DNA of 64,000 nt. It comes from Bacteroidota bacterium. GTDB lineage: Bacteria > Bacteroidota > Bacteroidia > 2-12-FULL-35-15. The stretch covers positions 248,001 through 312,000 of the forward strand of contig CANIQT010000001.1 in the NCBI GenBank assembly GCA_947469885.1, written 5' to 3'. Below are positions 51,301-59,338 of this stretch, one piece after another. Under the pieces are notes generated by a model. That model was not told the DNA's origin. It did not search any database and saw nothing but the letters and a program-made list of their open reading frames with translations. The position numbers and the translations under genes are program-made. How positions within the stretch are numbered: position 1 is the stretch's first letter; every line of letters begins with the position of its first letter.

Positions 51301-51654
51301 GTAGGTAATAGTGAATTACGATTTCCTGTTTTTAAATATTTATATAAACGTCCTATTCGCGCTGATTTCATTGAGAATTTCCAATTGATGACTTTTGTGG
51401 ATGTTGGTACCGCATGGACAGGCACATCACCCTATGATGACACAAACTCACTAAACACAACTGTTATCGGAAATGCACAAACACCTTTAATTATAACCTT
51501 AAATATACAACACAATCCAATCATTGGAGGATATGGATTTGGAGTTCGTACTCGATTGTTCGGATATTTTATCCGAATTGACAGGGCATGGGGAGTGCAA
51601 GATGGGGTGGTATTATCTCCAATTACTTATTTGTCGTTAAGCCTTGACTTTTAA
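48334..51654 (+). CDS. TolB/PD40-like propeller protein with outer-membrane barrel
   Basis: 1106 residues from a TTG start (MKKNSFIYKIVLILISIILS, signal peptide ~1-27). Residues ~55-260 look like a gluzincin-type peptidase fold (LPEWYTKGFTDYVANDW). The helix that should hold HExxH reads RSGVAEVLMNQMMYG here, so it is probably non-catalytic. Residues ~290-560 are PD40/TolB-like propeller blades (SPDGKFVAYSTNEMGQYKIWL; YNSDGKRFVMSAVQKGQSDI). From ~780 to 1106 an outer-membrane barrel is predicted, ending LSPITYLSLSLDF (terminal Phe). An envelope protein of unknown role. It ends 32 nt before the TauE gene. Confidence 0.82.
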   Translation: MKKNSFIYKIVLILISIILSNNLSTAQFYNGSQTDFGKNRVKYEDFFWTYYSYDRYDVYFYEEGRDVANYVSKAVKKQIESVEKLFDYSFDEKIQFICYNKQSDFKQSNIGLGEQEEYNTGGVTRIAGSKIILYFEGDHAKLDAQIRSGVAEVLMNQMMYGGKVSEMFKNNTLLNLPEWYTKGFTDYVANDWNSDIDNRVKDGILSGKFKNINRLEGEDAVYAGHALWKHIADNYGEAVFSNILYMTKVSRNIDNSVSFVLGISIKGLWKDCSESFTNKYNEKDNSKKLPEQTPLLKKIKSTRVYNQMKISPDGKFVAYSTNEMGQYKIWLYNVERNKAKRILKSGHKIDRINDYSFPLLAWHPSGKLFSYIIESKNREVMTTYEIENRERNSRNIFGFEKILDYSYNSDGKRFVMSAVQKGQSDIFIFTAASNAYDQITKDIYDDMTPRFVHNSKSIVFASNRPTDTLNFDAKKKIPDAQLHKDLFMFDNITKSKVLTRITNTPTIDESYPADYDSTHISYLSDLNGIRNRYIARFDSAIAYVDTSSHYRTVVSTYPVSNYSRNIIEQDINVKANKFTEIVYEKGKYKMYVAPIASSSALAPLYLVNTSYRDYKNRLEKKEQQEIDSKNRNLYETPMLENVKILVIETKKTDTTQVDINNYVFENEKKEVDNNEGPTSISASGNDTASMFSKLNEDFVLGKQKNYNTNYSVDYVVSQLDNSFSNTSYQKFTGGAGPIYLNPGINALFKIGISDLFEDYRIIGAVRFSGDLNSNEFFVSYENRLHKIDRQVILHRQALLNVSDNNSMAKIHSHDIRYILKFPFSEVAGVRASVCYRNDRVVYLATNDANLREPNKYENWGTAKLEYVFDNSIKKGLNLYNGIRAKLFGEYYRQIDKDKTDFFVVGFDARFYKKIHRCFIWANRLAGSTSFGNQKLIYYMGGVDNWFGANNPRNFDYTTNIATDQNYAYQTLATNMRGFIQNARNGNSFVVGNSELRFPVFKYLYKRPIRADFIENFQLMTFVDVGTAWTGTSPYDDTNSLNTTVIGNAQTPLIITLNIQHNPIIGGYGFGVRTRLFGYFIRIDRAWGVQDGVVLSPITYLSLSLDF

Positions 51655-51686
51655 CTTGTTTGTTCTTGAAACAACCTACTTTTAAT

Positions 51687-52049
51687 ATGACAACAATACT
51701 AATTTTGCTTTGTATCGGATTAGCGGCTGGAATATTAAGCGGAATGGTGGGTGTTGGTGGTGGTATAATCATAGTTCCTGCTTTAGTTTATTTTATTAGC
51801 ATGAGTCAACACGAAGCACAAGGAACTTCGCTAGCTGTACTTCTTTTACCAGTTGGTATTTTGGCTGTTTACAATTATTATAAAGAAGGATATGTAGATA
51901 TTAAAACAACTTTAATAATTGCATCTACATTTATTATTGGTGGATTTATTGGTTCGAAAATTTCCATTGCACTCGACCAAAACATGGTCAAAAAATTCTT
52001 TGGAGGAGTACTGCTCTTAGTTGCATTGAAAATGATTTTAGGAAAATAA
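51687..52049 (+). CDS. TauE/SafE-family permease, half-length
   Basis: 120 residues from the ATG at 51687 (MTTILILLCIGLAAGILSG); a TTG 27 nt upstream also opens the frame but adds a weak start. It has about four membrane helices with the TauE/SafE motif GMVGVGGGIIIVPALVYF and a second GFIGSKISIALDQ. A full TauE protein is ~250 residues with two such repeats; this one has a single repeat and should act as a dimer. Exports or imports sulfur-containing or organic anions. Next gene begins 1 nt after its stop. Confidence 0.85.
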   Translation: MTTILILLCIGLAAGILSGMVGVGGGIIIVPALVYFISMSQHEAQGTSLAVLLLPVGILAVYNYYKEGYVDIKTTLIIASTFIIGGFIGSKISIALDQNMVKKFFGGVLLLVALKMILGK

Positions 52050-52050
52050 T

Positions 52051-53241
52051 ATGCTTCCATTAAAAACTAAAATCAAAACTCTTTCCAAAGAATATCTTCC
52101 CGAAACAATTGAAATACGAAGACATTTACATTCTCATCCCGAATTATCATTTCAGGAATTCAACACTTCCAATTACATTGCTTTCAAACTAAAGCAATAC
52201 AACATTCCATACTCTCAAGGTTTAGTAAAAACTGGAATAGTAGCTTTAATTGAAGGAAAAAATCCCACAAAAAAAACAATTGCTTTGAGAGCTGATATGG
52301 ATGCGTTACCCATTCAGGAAACAAATATTGCAGAATACAAATCTCAAAATAATGGCATTATGCATGCTTGCGGGCATGATGTACACAGCGCATCTTTATT
52401 GACATCCGCAAAAATTTTATCTGAATTAAAGAACGAATTTGAAGGTACTATAAAATTAATTTTTCAGCCTGGAGAAGAGAAACTACCAGGAGGCGCATCT
52501 TTAATGATAAAAGAAGGAGTACTTGAAAATCCTCATCCCCAAAGCATTTTCGGACAACATGTTTTCCCGTCAATGGAAGTTGGAAAAGTTGGTTTCAGAA
52601 AAGGAATGTACATGGCAAGTACGGATGAAATTTATTTAACGGTGAATGGAAAGGGGGGACATGCCGCCATGCCAACTGAATACAGCAATCCATTATTAAT
52701 TGCTTCACAAATTCTATTAGAACTAAACAAAACATTTATGTTGGAAGAACAAAAGCTTCCAACCGTATTAGCCTTTGGAAAAATAATTGGAAACGGTGCT
52801 ACCAATGTTATTCCTAACGAAGTAAAAATGGAAGGAACTTTCAGAACCATGGATGAAACGTGGAGAAAGGAGGCACATGCAAAAATGAAAATGATTGGTG
52901 AACATATTGCCAAACAAATGGGAGGAGCCTGTGATTTTAGAATTGAAATTGGTTATCCCTTTTTGGTGAATGATGAATCAACAACTTCCCGTGCACAAAT
53001 TGCAGCAGAAGAATTTCTTGGAAAAGACAATGTAGAAGAGTTGCCCATCAGGATGACAGCTGAGGACTTTGCATTTTATTCACAACAAATTCCTTCCTGC
53101 TTTTATCGTTTAGGTACAGGCAATACATCCAAAGGAATTATTAGTGGAGTGCATTCCTCCACATTCGATATTGATGAACAAGCTCTAGAAATAGGTTCCG
53201 GCCTAATGGCTTGGTTAGCTATAAACGAATTAATTTCATAA
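52051..53241 (+). CDS. M20-family amidohydrolase (hippurate/N-acyl amino acid hydrolase type)
   Basis: 396 residues, cytoplasmic. Metal ligands are visible in HACGHDVHSASL (~107), QPGEEKLPGG (Glu-Glu, ~140) and HVFPSMEVGKVGF; a dimerisation insert lies at ~185-300 and the last ligand in the segment around GVHSSTFDIDEQALEIG. The family removes acyl groups from amino acids (for example IAA-amino acids, N-acetyl-diaminopimelate or hippurate). The substrate is unresolved. Probably co-transcribed with the TauE permease, which would suit coupled export of a product. Confidence 0.9.
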   Translation: MLPLKTKIKTLSKEYLPETIEIRRHLHSHPELSFQEFNTSNYIAFKLKQYNIPYSQGLVKTGIVALIEGKNPTKKTIALRADMDALPIQETNIAEYKSQNNGIMHACGHDVHSASLLTSAKILSELKNEFEGTIKLIFQPGEEKLPGGASLMIKEGVLENPHPQSIFGQHVFPSMEVGKVGFRKGMYMASTDEIYLTVNGKGGHAAMPTEYSNPLLIASQILLELNKTFMLEEQKLPTVLAFGKIIGNGATNVIPNEVKMEGTFRTMDETWRKEAHAKMKMIGEHIAKQMGGACDFRIEIGYPFLVNDESTTSRAQIAAEEFLGKDNVEELPIRMTAEDFAFYSQQIPSCFYRLGTGNTSKGIISGVHSSTFDIDEQALEIGSGLMAWLAINELIS

Positions 53242-53275
53242 AAAAACACCTAAAGAAATTTCTTTAGGGGTTTTT
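53240..53275. terminator. Bidirectional terminator between M20 and recQ
   Basis: AAAACACCTAAAGAAA/TTTCTTTAGGGGTTTTT forms a long stem flanked by A- and T-runs, between convergent genes. Confidence 0.85.
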
Positions 53276-53295
53276 GTTTCTGATTATCTCGAAAT

Positions 53296-55506
53296 CTAAT
53301 TTCCGAACTCACTCATAAATTTAATTCTCATCAGTCGCATTTCTTCTTCCGAATATTCTTCTTCTCCCAATTCTTTCAAGGCTTCCTGAATAGAATCACT
53401 TTCTGACTCTTTAAAATACTGCAATGCCTCTTGCTGTTTGTCATCATCCAAGATATCATTAATATAATATGCAATATTTACTTTAGTCCCAGACGAAACA
53501 ATACTTTCAATTTCTGTAATTAAATCAGCAAGACTCAATCCTTTTGCACCCGCAACATCTTCCAAAGGTAATTTCCTGTCGATACTTTGAATAATATAAA
53601 CTTTAAGTCCTGATTTATTTACAATTGATTTCACAACCATATCCAATGGCCGGTCAATTTCATTCTCTTCTACATACTTTGCAATTAAATCAAGAAATGG
53701 TTTACCGAATTTTTGTGCTTTCCCTTGCCCTACACCTGTGATATTAACTAATTCATCCATTTTAATCGGATAATTAATTGCCATTTCTTCTAAAGATAAT
53801 TCCTGAAAAATAACATAAGGAGGTAGTTTTAATTTATGCGCAGTTTGTTTCAATAAATCTTTTAATGCACCAAATAATATAGGGTCGGAGCCGGAACCTG
53901 CTTTGTTTCCCCCACCAGAAGACATATCATCATCGTCACCCTCCGTTCCTTCATAATCATGGTCTTTGGTAATCATCATTGAATAAGGCTTTTTCATAAA
54001 TGATTTTCCTTCCTTGGTCAATTTTAATGTACCATAACTTTCTACATCCTTTGCCAACAAACCAGAAACCAATGCCTGACGAATAACTGCGTTCCAATAC
54101 TTTTCGTTTTTATTATCCTCAGCACCTTTCCCGAAACACTCCAAATCGTTATGTTTATAAGATTTAACAGTTGCTGTAACATTTCCCATCAACACATTGA
54201 TAATATCTTTTGTTTTAAATTTTTCTTTTACATCCGAAACAGCTTCAAGCACTAATTCCACATCCTCCATTCCTTCAAATTTTTGTTTTGGATTGCGACA
54301 ATTATCGCACATTCCATTACAATCTTTTTCATCAAATTCTTCACCAAAATAATGCAATAAAAATTTTCTACGACAACTTGCTGTTTCTGCATACGAAACT
54401 GTTTCGTGCAATAATTGTTTTCCTATTTCCTGTTCGGCTACAGGTTTACCTTTCATGAACTTTTCTAATTTTATGATGTCATCGTAACTATAAAAGGTAA
54501 GTAAGTTTCCTTCACCTCCATCTCTTCCTCCTCTTCCTGTTTCTTGATAATATCCTTCTAAAGATTTTGGTATGTCGTGGTGAATTACAAAACGAACATC
54601 TGGTTTGTCGATACCCATACCAAATGCAATGGTTGCAACAATGACATCAATATCTTCCATCAAAAAAGCATCCTGTGTTGTTGCTCTTTCTTTTGCTTCC
54701 AAACCTGCGTGATATGCTTGTGCTTTCACTCCATTCACACGCAATGTTTCAGCCAACTCTTCCACTTTTTTTCTACTCAAACAATAAATAATTCCTGATT
54801 TTCCAGCTTGCGTTTTTACATATTTAATAATTTCTTTAATCGCATTTTGTTTAGGACGAACCTCGTAATATAAATTACTTCTGTTAAAAGAAGATTTATA
54901 AACATTGGCATCACTCATCCCCAGATTCTTTTGAATATCCTGCTGCACCTTAGGAGTGGCAGTTGCTGTTAAAGCAATAATAGGAACAGTTCCAATTTCC
55001 TCAATAATTGGACGTAATCTGCGGTATTCCGGTCTAAAATCATGTCCCCATTCTGAAATACAATGAGCTTCGTCAATTGCAAAAAATGAAATTTTGATTT
55101 CGTTAAAGAAAGCAACATTTTCTTGCTTGGTTAAACTTTCGGGAGCCACATATAATAATTTTGTTTTTCCATCCGTTATATCTTTTTTCACTTTTAAAAT
55201 TTCCATTTTAGAAAGTGAAGAATTTAAAAAATGCGCAATGCCTTCTTCGTTTCCAAAATTGCGCAACGCATCCACCTGATTTTTCATTAGTGCTATCAAT
55301 GGTGAAATAATAATTGCTGTACCTTCACTTACCAAAGCGGGTAATTGATAGCATAACGACTTACCACCTCCTGTTGGCATGATAACAAACGTATCCTTTT
55401 TTGCTAATAAACTTGTAATGATTTCTTCTTGTTGTCCTTTAAAGCTATCAAAGCCAAAGAACTTTTGTAAGCATTGATGAAGGGTTAATGATTCTACCTC
55501 GAGCAT
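53296..55506 (-). CDS. recQ: ATP-dependent DNA helicase RecQ
   Basis: 736 residues. Helicase motif I is MPTGGGKSLCYQLPA (Walker A), motif II DEAHCISEWGHDFRPEY, motif III ALTATATPKVQ and motif VI QETGRGGRDG. The RecQ zinc site is present (CRRKFLLHYFGEEFDEKDCN, CDNCRNP). It continues with RQC winged helix and HRDC domain (LFGALKDLLKQTAHKLKLPP). It unwinds DNA in recombination and fork repair. The tail beyond HRDC (~645-736) is acidic (EEYSEEEMRLMRIKFMSEFG), longer than Escherichia coli RecQ, as in other Bacteroidota. Confidence 0.96.
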   Translation of the reverse strand: MLEVESLTLHQCLQKFFGFDSFKGQQEEIITSLLAKKDTFVIMPTGGGKSLCYQLPALVSEGTAIIISPLIALMKNQVDALRNFGNEEGIAHFLNSSLSKMEILKVKKDITDGKTKLLYVAPESLTKQENVAFFNEIKISFFAIDEAHCISEWGHDFRPEYRRLRPIIEEIGTVPIIALTATATPKVQQDIQKNLGMSDANVYKSSFNRSNLYYEVRPKQNAIKEIIKYVKTQAGKSGIIYCLSRKKVEELAETLRVNGVKAQAYHAGLEAKERATTQDAFLMEDIDVIVATIAFGMGIDKPDVRFVIHHDIPKSLEGYYQETGRGGRDGGEGNLLTFYSYDDIIKLEKFMKGKPVAEQEIGKQLLHETVSYAETASCRRKFLLHYFGEEFDEKDCNGMCDNCRNPKQKFEGMEDVELVLEAVSDVKEKFKTKDIINVLMGNVTATVKSYKHNDLECFGKGAEDNKNEKYWNAVIRQALVSGLLAKDVESYGTLKLTKEGKSFMKKPYSMMITKDHDYEGTEGDDDDMSSGGGNKAGSGSDPILFGALKDLLKQTAHKLKLPPYVIFQELSLEEMAINYPIKMDELVNITGVGQGKAQKFGKPFLDLIAKYVEENEIDRPLDMVVKSIVNKSGLKVYIIQSIDRKLPLEDVAGAKGLSLADLITEIESIVSSGTKVNIAYYINDILDDDKQQEALQYFKESESDSIQEALKELGEEEYSEEEMRLMRIKFMSEFGN

Positions 55507-55688
55507 TTTTTTAATATTTTTTTTATCAGTTTTTAAATTAAATTTGCAACGTAAATATATAATTAAATTTTGTTATAGCATCAAACTATTTATATAAAGA
55601 TATTAAAATTCTACCAAGCAGACAATACGCACGACAAATATTTTGCGCCTGTTTCGTTTTATTTATTTATATTAAGCCTTGTTAACAA

Positions 55689-56402
55689 ATGAAGATAGCC
55701 ATAATTGTTCCCGCTTATAACGAAGAGAAATCTATTTCATCTGTAGTGGATGATATTAATTCTGTTGCGAAAGAAAATAATTTGAATATCACAGCAATTG
55801 TTGTGAATGATTGTTCAACCGATACGACATCCGAAGTAATTTCAAAATTGAATTGCGTAAAATTAAATTTACCAATTAATCTTGGTATTGGTGGTGCTGT
55901 GCAAACAGGCTTTAAATATGCGTTTAAGAACGGATACGATTATGCGATTCAGATTGATGGTGACGGACAACATCCAGCAAATGAAATTCCGAAACTTGTA
56001 AATTTATGCGTGGAGAATAACATGGATGTTGTAATCGGTTCGCGATTTATTAATAAAGAAGGATTTCAATCTTCTGCTATTCGCAGATTCGGAATAAATT
56101 ATTTTAAATGGCTGAACCGCTTGTTAGTTGGAGAAACCATTAATGATAGCACTTCAGGATATAGATTATTAAATAGGAAAGCCATGGAAATTGTTTATGA
56201 TTATTATCCAGATGAATACCCTGAGCCGGAAGCAATAATATTATATAGTTTGAATAAATTAAAAATTGGGGAAATGTCGGTGACCATGAAAGAGCGGCAG
56301 GGAGGGGTTTCTTCAATAGGAACTACTGCATCGGTTTATTACATGTTCAAAGTAACCTTGGCAATTTTATTTACTTATTTCAGAATTAAATTTAAAAAAT
56401 AA
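55689..56402 (+). CDS. Glycosyltransferase family 2 (DPM-like)
   Basis: 237 residues, GT-A fold. IIVPAYNEEKSISSVVDDI opens the protein; the DxD-type motif is QIDGDGQHPANEI (~95), preceded by NDCSTDTTSE and followed by GSRFINKEGFQSS. It is similar to dolichyl/undecaprenyl phosphate-sugar synthases without the C-terminal membrane helices. Paired with a DUF2304 protein 5 nt downstream, the normal arrangement: the small membrane partner anchors or supports the transferase. Makes a lipid-linked sugar or adds a sugar to a surface glycan. Confidence 0.9.
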   Translation: MKIAIIVPAYNEEKSISSVVDDINSVAKENNLNITAIVVNDCSTDTTSEVISKLNCVKLNLPINLGIGGAVQTGFKYAFKNGYDYAIQIDGDGQHPANEIPKLVNLCVENNMDVVIGSRFINKEGFQSSAIRRFGINYFKWLNRLLVGETINDSTSGYRLLNRKAMEIVYDYYPDEYPEPEAIILYSLNKLKIGEMSVTMKERQGGVSSIGTTASVYYMFKVTLAILFTYFRIKFKK

Positions 56403-56407
56403 AAAGT

Positions 56408-56758
56408 ATGGTACGAATTCAGATTATTGCAATAGCTGCGAGTGTATTGTTTTTATCATACATTGCGCGATTAATAATTAAAGGAAAACTTCGTGAAGAA
56501 TATTCGATAGTATGGATAGTTTGTACTATTGTGTTGGTACTTTTTTCTTTTTGGAGAAATGGACTGGAAATTATTGCTCACACTCTTGGCGTTTTTGAAG
56601 CACCTAATTTAGTTTTTACAGGAGCCATTTTTGCAATATTTATTTACATGCTGCACTTATCGGTGGTGGTTTCTAAACTACAATCACAAAACAAACAACT
56701 TGCTCAGGAGATTGCCTTGCTCAAAGAAAAAACAGAAAAAAAACTTACCGATAACTAA
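56408..56758 (+). CDS. DUF2304 membrane protein
   Basis: 116 residues with three hydrophobic segments (IIAIAASVLFLSYIARLII; YSIVWIVCTIVLVLFSFW; LVFTGAIFAIFIYMLHL) and a C-terminal coiled-coil-like tail (KLQSQNKQLAQEIALLKEKT). DUF2304 partners of GT2 enzymes. Translationally close to the upstream GT2 gene (5-nt gap). Its stop overlaps by 4 bp the stop of the convergent SDR gene. Confidence 0.9.
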   Translation: MVRIQIIAIAASVLFLSYIARLIIKGKLREEYSIVWIVCTIVLVLFSFWRNGLEIIAHTLGVFEAPNLVFTGAIFAIFIYMLHLSVVVSKLQSQNKQLAQEIALLKEKTEKKLTDN

Positions 56759-57438
56759 ACTATCCCTCCATTCAGGTCAATGCAGGAGCCTGTTAAATAA
56801 GGCGTTTCTCGGATGTATTGAATGGTATTAAATATATTCTGAGGGTCGCCAAATTCATTAAATGCAATTTTTGTTTTTATCTTTTCCTGCATTTCCATGG
56901 GAACTGTGTTTATCATTCCTACTTTAAAATATCCTAAATTAATACTATTTACTGTAACAGCTTTTTGCGCGTTTTCCAATGCAATACTTTTTATCATTCC
57001 GTTGAGTCCTGCCTTGGAAGCGGCATAAGCAGATGTCCCCATCACTCCTGTTTGAGCAACTATGGACGAAAGATTTATGATTCGTCCGAAATTCTGTTCC
57101 CTCATCAATGGTAAAATTGCTCTTATTAAATAAAATGTTCCTGTCAGATTTACATTTATTACACTTGCCCATTCGTGAACATCCGATTTGTGTGCAAACG
57201 CATTATACGATATCCCTGCACAATTGATAAGGGTAATGTTTTCGGAATGCGATGATATACTGTTTACAAATTTCTCTACCTCGCTATTATCAGTAATGTC
57301 CAATTGAACACAGTTTTTATATTGCTCTCCTTCAGGTTTGGATAAATGATAGGTTCCAATTATCTCTTCCCCATTTTTAAAAAACGAATTGAATAAATAA
57401 TTCCCTATTCCACCTGTTACACCTGTTATTATTATCAT
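56755..57438 (-). CDS. SDR-family oxidoreductase
   Basis: 227 residues, classical short-chain dehydrogenase: NAD(P)-binding TGVTGGIGNYLF at the N-terminus, NCAGISYNAFA (NAG motif), catalytic Ser-Tyr-Lys in SSIVAQ...TSAYAASKAGLNG (YxxxK at ~150) and a C-terminal GSCIDLNGGIV. FabG-like appearance; the actual substrate is unknown. In this neighbourhood (GT2, TPR-GT) it may modify a sugar or fatty acyl group. Starts 13 nt after the TPR gene on the same strand, so probably co-transcribed. Confidence 0.9.
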   Translation of the reverse strand: MIIITGVTGGIGNYLFNSFFKNGEEIIGTYHLSKPEGEQYKNCVQLDITDNSEVEKFVNSISSHSENITLINCAGISYNAFAHKSDVHEWASVINVNLTGTFYLIRAILPLMREQNFGRIINLSSIVAQTGVMGTSAYAASKAGLNGMIKSIALENAQKAVTVNSINLGYFKVGMINTVPMEMQEKIKTKIAFNEFGDPQNIFNTIQYIRETPYLTGSCIDLNGGIV

Positions 57439-57450
57439 GATTTATTTTTT

Positions 57451-59229
57451 CTATTTACTTATTTGTTCATTCGCCATGTTCATGTAATTCTCTGCCTCTG
57501 CATTTCCTGGTATTGTTTGCAAGGTAGTTTTTGCTGCTTGCAACAAATTGTTCCAATCACCGATTTTATAATATAGTTTCATCAGTTCCAAACGAGCCGC
57601 TAAATGTGCAGGAGAAATTTCAATAGCTTTTGTAAGTTTTTCAATCGCTTCCTCGTTCCTGTTCACATTATTTAAAAATCGTCCGTAAAAATACCAACTA
57701 TCGGGATAAGATGCACCTTTTTGTATGGCTGTTTTAAAATAACTTTCTGCATTTATATAATCTCCGGTTGATTCTTTTAAAACACCCATGTTGACATACA
57801 AAAAAGAATACTCGGACCACATACTTAATGCTTGCAAAAAATAGCTTTCCGCTTCGGGATAATTTCCTTTTCTCATTTGCGACAAACCGTAATTCATCAA
57901 TCCCCGTGCATTCTTAGGGCTTTTAACAGCTACATCTTTCCACAATGTTTCTTCTGTGTTCCACACTTTGTTTCGTTGGCGAACTCCATACGCATAGCCT
58001 GATAATAAAAATAAAACAGAAGCAATAACTACTGCTTGATAATTCTTTATTGAACTTTGAAATTGTTTTTGATATTTTAAAAGCAACAATCCCACCGCCC
58101 AGCAAACGCTTATTACCAAACCAATGTAAGGAAAATAAATACGATGGTCGTTCAATACTTCTGCAAAAGGAATGAAGCTGGAAGAAGGCAGCAATGCAAT
58201 AAAAAACCAACTAATTCCAAATGAAATGGGGCGCAAGCGTTCATCTTTAGAAAATAAAATGGCTATTAAAATCATCATACTTATAAATAGTAAGCCAATA
58301 AAGAATTTTATATTCCAAATTGTTTGCAATGGTTCCCAATCGGTGTCAGCACTTAACCCAAATGGTAAAAAGAAAGTGGTAAAATAATGAAGAATGACAA
58401 AAGGTTGTGAAATCATATAATTAAAAGTAGATGCTCCGCCCGATTGCCATGTTTTGGGAGTAAACGCATCTACCCATTTATACATTATGATACAAAAAAT
58501 AAAAGCAGGAATAGTTTTAATAAATACTCCTCCTACACGTTTCAAATTTTCTTTTTTAAAAACACTTAGGAAACTTATTTTTTCTTCAAACATCAAAATA
58601 TAAAAAAACAAAAGTGGTGCAAAAGTTACTGCAGAAGGTTTTGCCAAGATGCCAATACCTACAGGAAGTAAATACAAAAATGTTTTTTTGCAGAAAGGAG
58701 AAAAAATATATAACACTAAACCAAGCAATAAAAAAAAGGTGGATTGCAAATCGCTGCGTGCAATAATGTAATTTATTGTTTCTGCATTGGCAGGATGCAG
58801 CATGTACCACAAAGTGGCAATGGAGGCAATGTAAAAATTCCAGGAGTTTTTATAAGATATATCTAGGAGTTTAAAAATTAAAAAGAACATCAAAACACCT
58901 TGCAGCAAAAACAAAATGAAAGAAGACCAGTGAAAATAAAATAAATTGTATCCATTGCCCAGCCAATAATCAAATGCTAACGATGCGCTTACAATGGGAC
59001 GATACGATTGGTTTTGAGGCAATGAACTAAAAGTAGTACCATCCTTAAAAAACAAAGGTATATTGTGAATGTTCTGAATAAATAAATTATTTTCGATGGT
59101 ATGTGCATCATCAAAATGAAAAGAGTTTTGAAAGTGATTGGAATAAGTAAGCGTAACAACAACAATTAATAAAAATAAAAACAGGAATGTTTTTGTTTTG
59201 GGTAAATGTTCGAATAATTGTTTAAACAT
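57451..59229 (-). CDS. Multispanning membrane protein with TPR C-terminus (TMTC/GT-C-like)
   Basis: 592 residues. About ten membrane helices fill residues ~15-430, with the first loop HFDDAHTIENNLFIQNI that resembles GT-C-type enzymes (Asp-containing first loop). The C-terminal third has TPR repeats (EAESYFLQALSMWSEYSFLY, NAESYFKTAIQKGASYPDSW, EAIEKLTKAIEISPAHLAARL). Similar proteins are often annotated as TMTC- or O-mannosyltransferase-like. Probably transfers a sugar from a lipid carrier to a surface molecule. First gene of an operon with the SDR. Confidence 0.82.
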   Translation of the reverse strand: MFKQLFEHLPKTKTFLFLFLLIVVVTLTYSNHFQNSFHFDDAHTIENNLFIQNIHNIPLFFKDGTTFSSLPQNQSYRPIVSASLAFDYWLGNGYNLFYFHWSSFILFLLQGVLMFFLIFKLLDISYKNSWNFYIASIATLWYMLHPANAETINYIIARSDLQSTFFLLLGLVLYIFSPFCKKTFLYLLPVGIGILAKPSAVTFAPLLFFYILMFEEKISFLSVFKKENLKRVGGVFIKTIPAFIFCIIMYKWVDAFTPKTWQSGGASTFNYMISQPFVILHYFTTFFLPFGLSADTDWEPLQTIWNIKFFIGLLFISMMILIAILFSKDERLRPISFGISWFFIALLPSSSFIPFAEVLNDHRIYFPYIGLVISVCWAVGLLLLKYQKQFQSSIKNYQAVVIASVLFLLSGYAYGVRQRNKVWNTEETLWKDVAVKSPKNARGLMNYGLSQMRKGNYPEAESYFLQALSMWSEYSFLYVNMGVLKESTGDYINAESYFKTAIQKGASYPDSWYFYGRFLNNVNRNEEAIEKLTKAIEISPAHLAARLELMKLYYKIGDWNNLLQAAKTTLQTIPGNAEAENYMNMANEQISK

Positions 59230-59274
59230 ATATTGTATAGTATATGTGTAAAAGTAATAAAATATTTTAAAGAC

Positions 59275-59330
59275 CTCACCCCCTACCCCTCTCCTTGAAA
59301 AAAGGAGAGGGGAGTTGGCGCCTGAAGTAC
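59275..59330. repeat. Pyrimidine/purine hairpin element, copy 1 flanking a T9SS gene
   Basis: CACCCCCTACCCCTCTCC TTGAAAAA AGGAGAGGGG then GTTGGCGCCTGAAGTAC. Shares its layout with 60745-60800, in the same orientation and differing at few positions. Together they flank the T9SS gene at 59339-60670. Confidence 0.8.
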
Positions 59331-59338
59331 ACTCAAAT

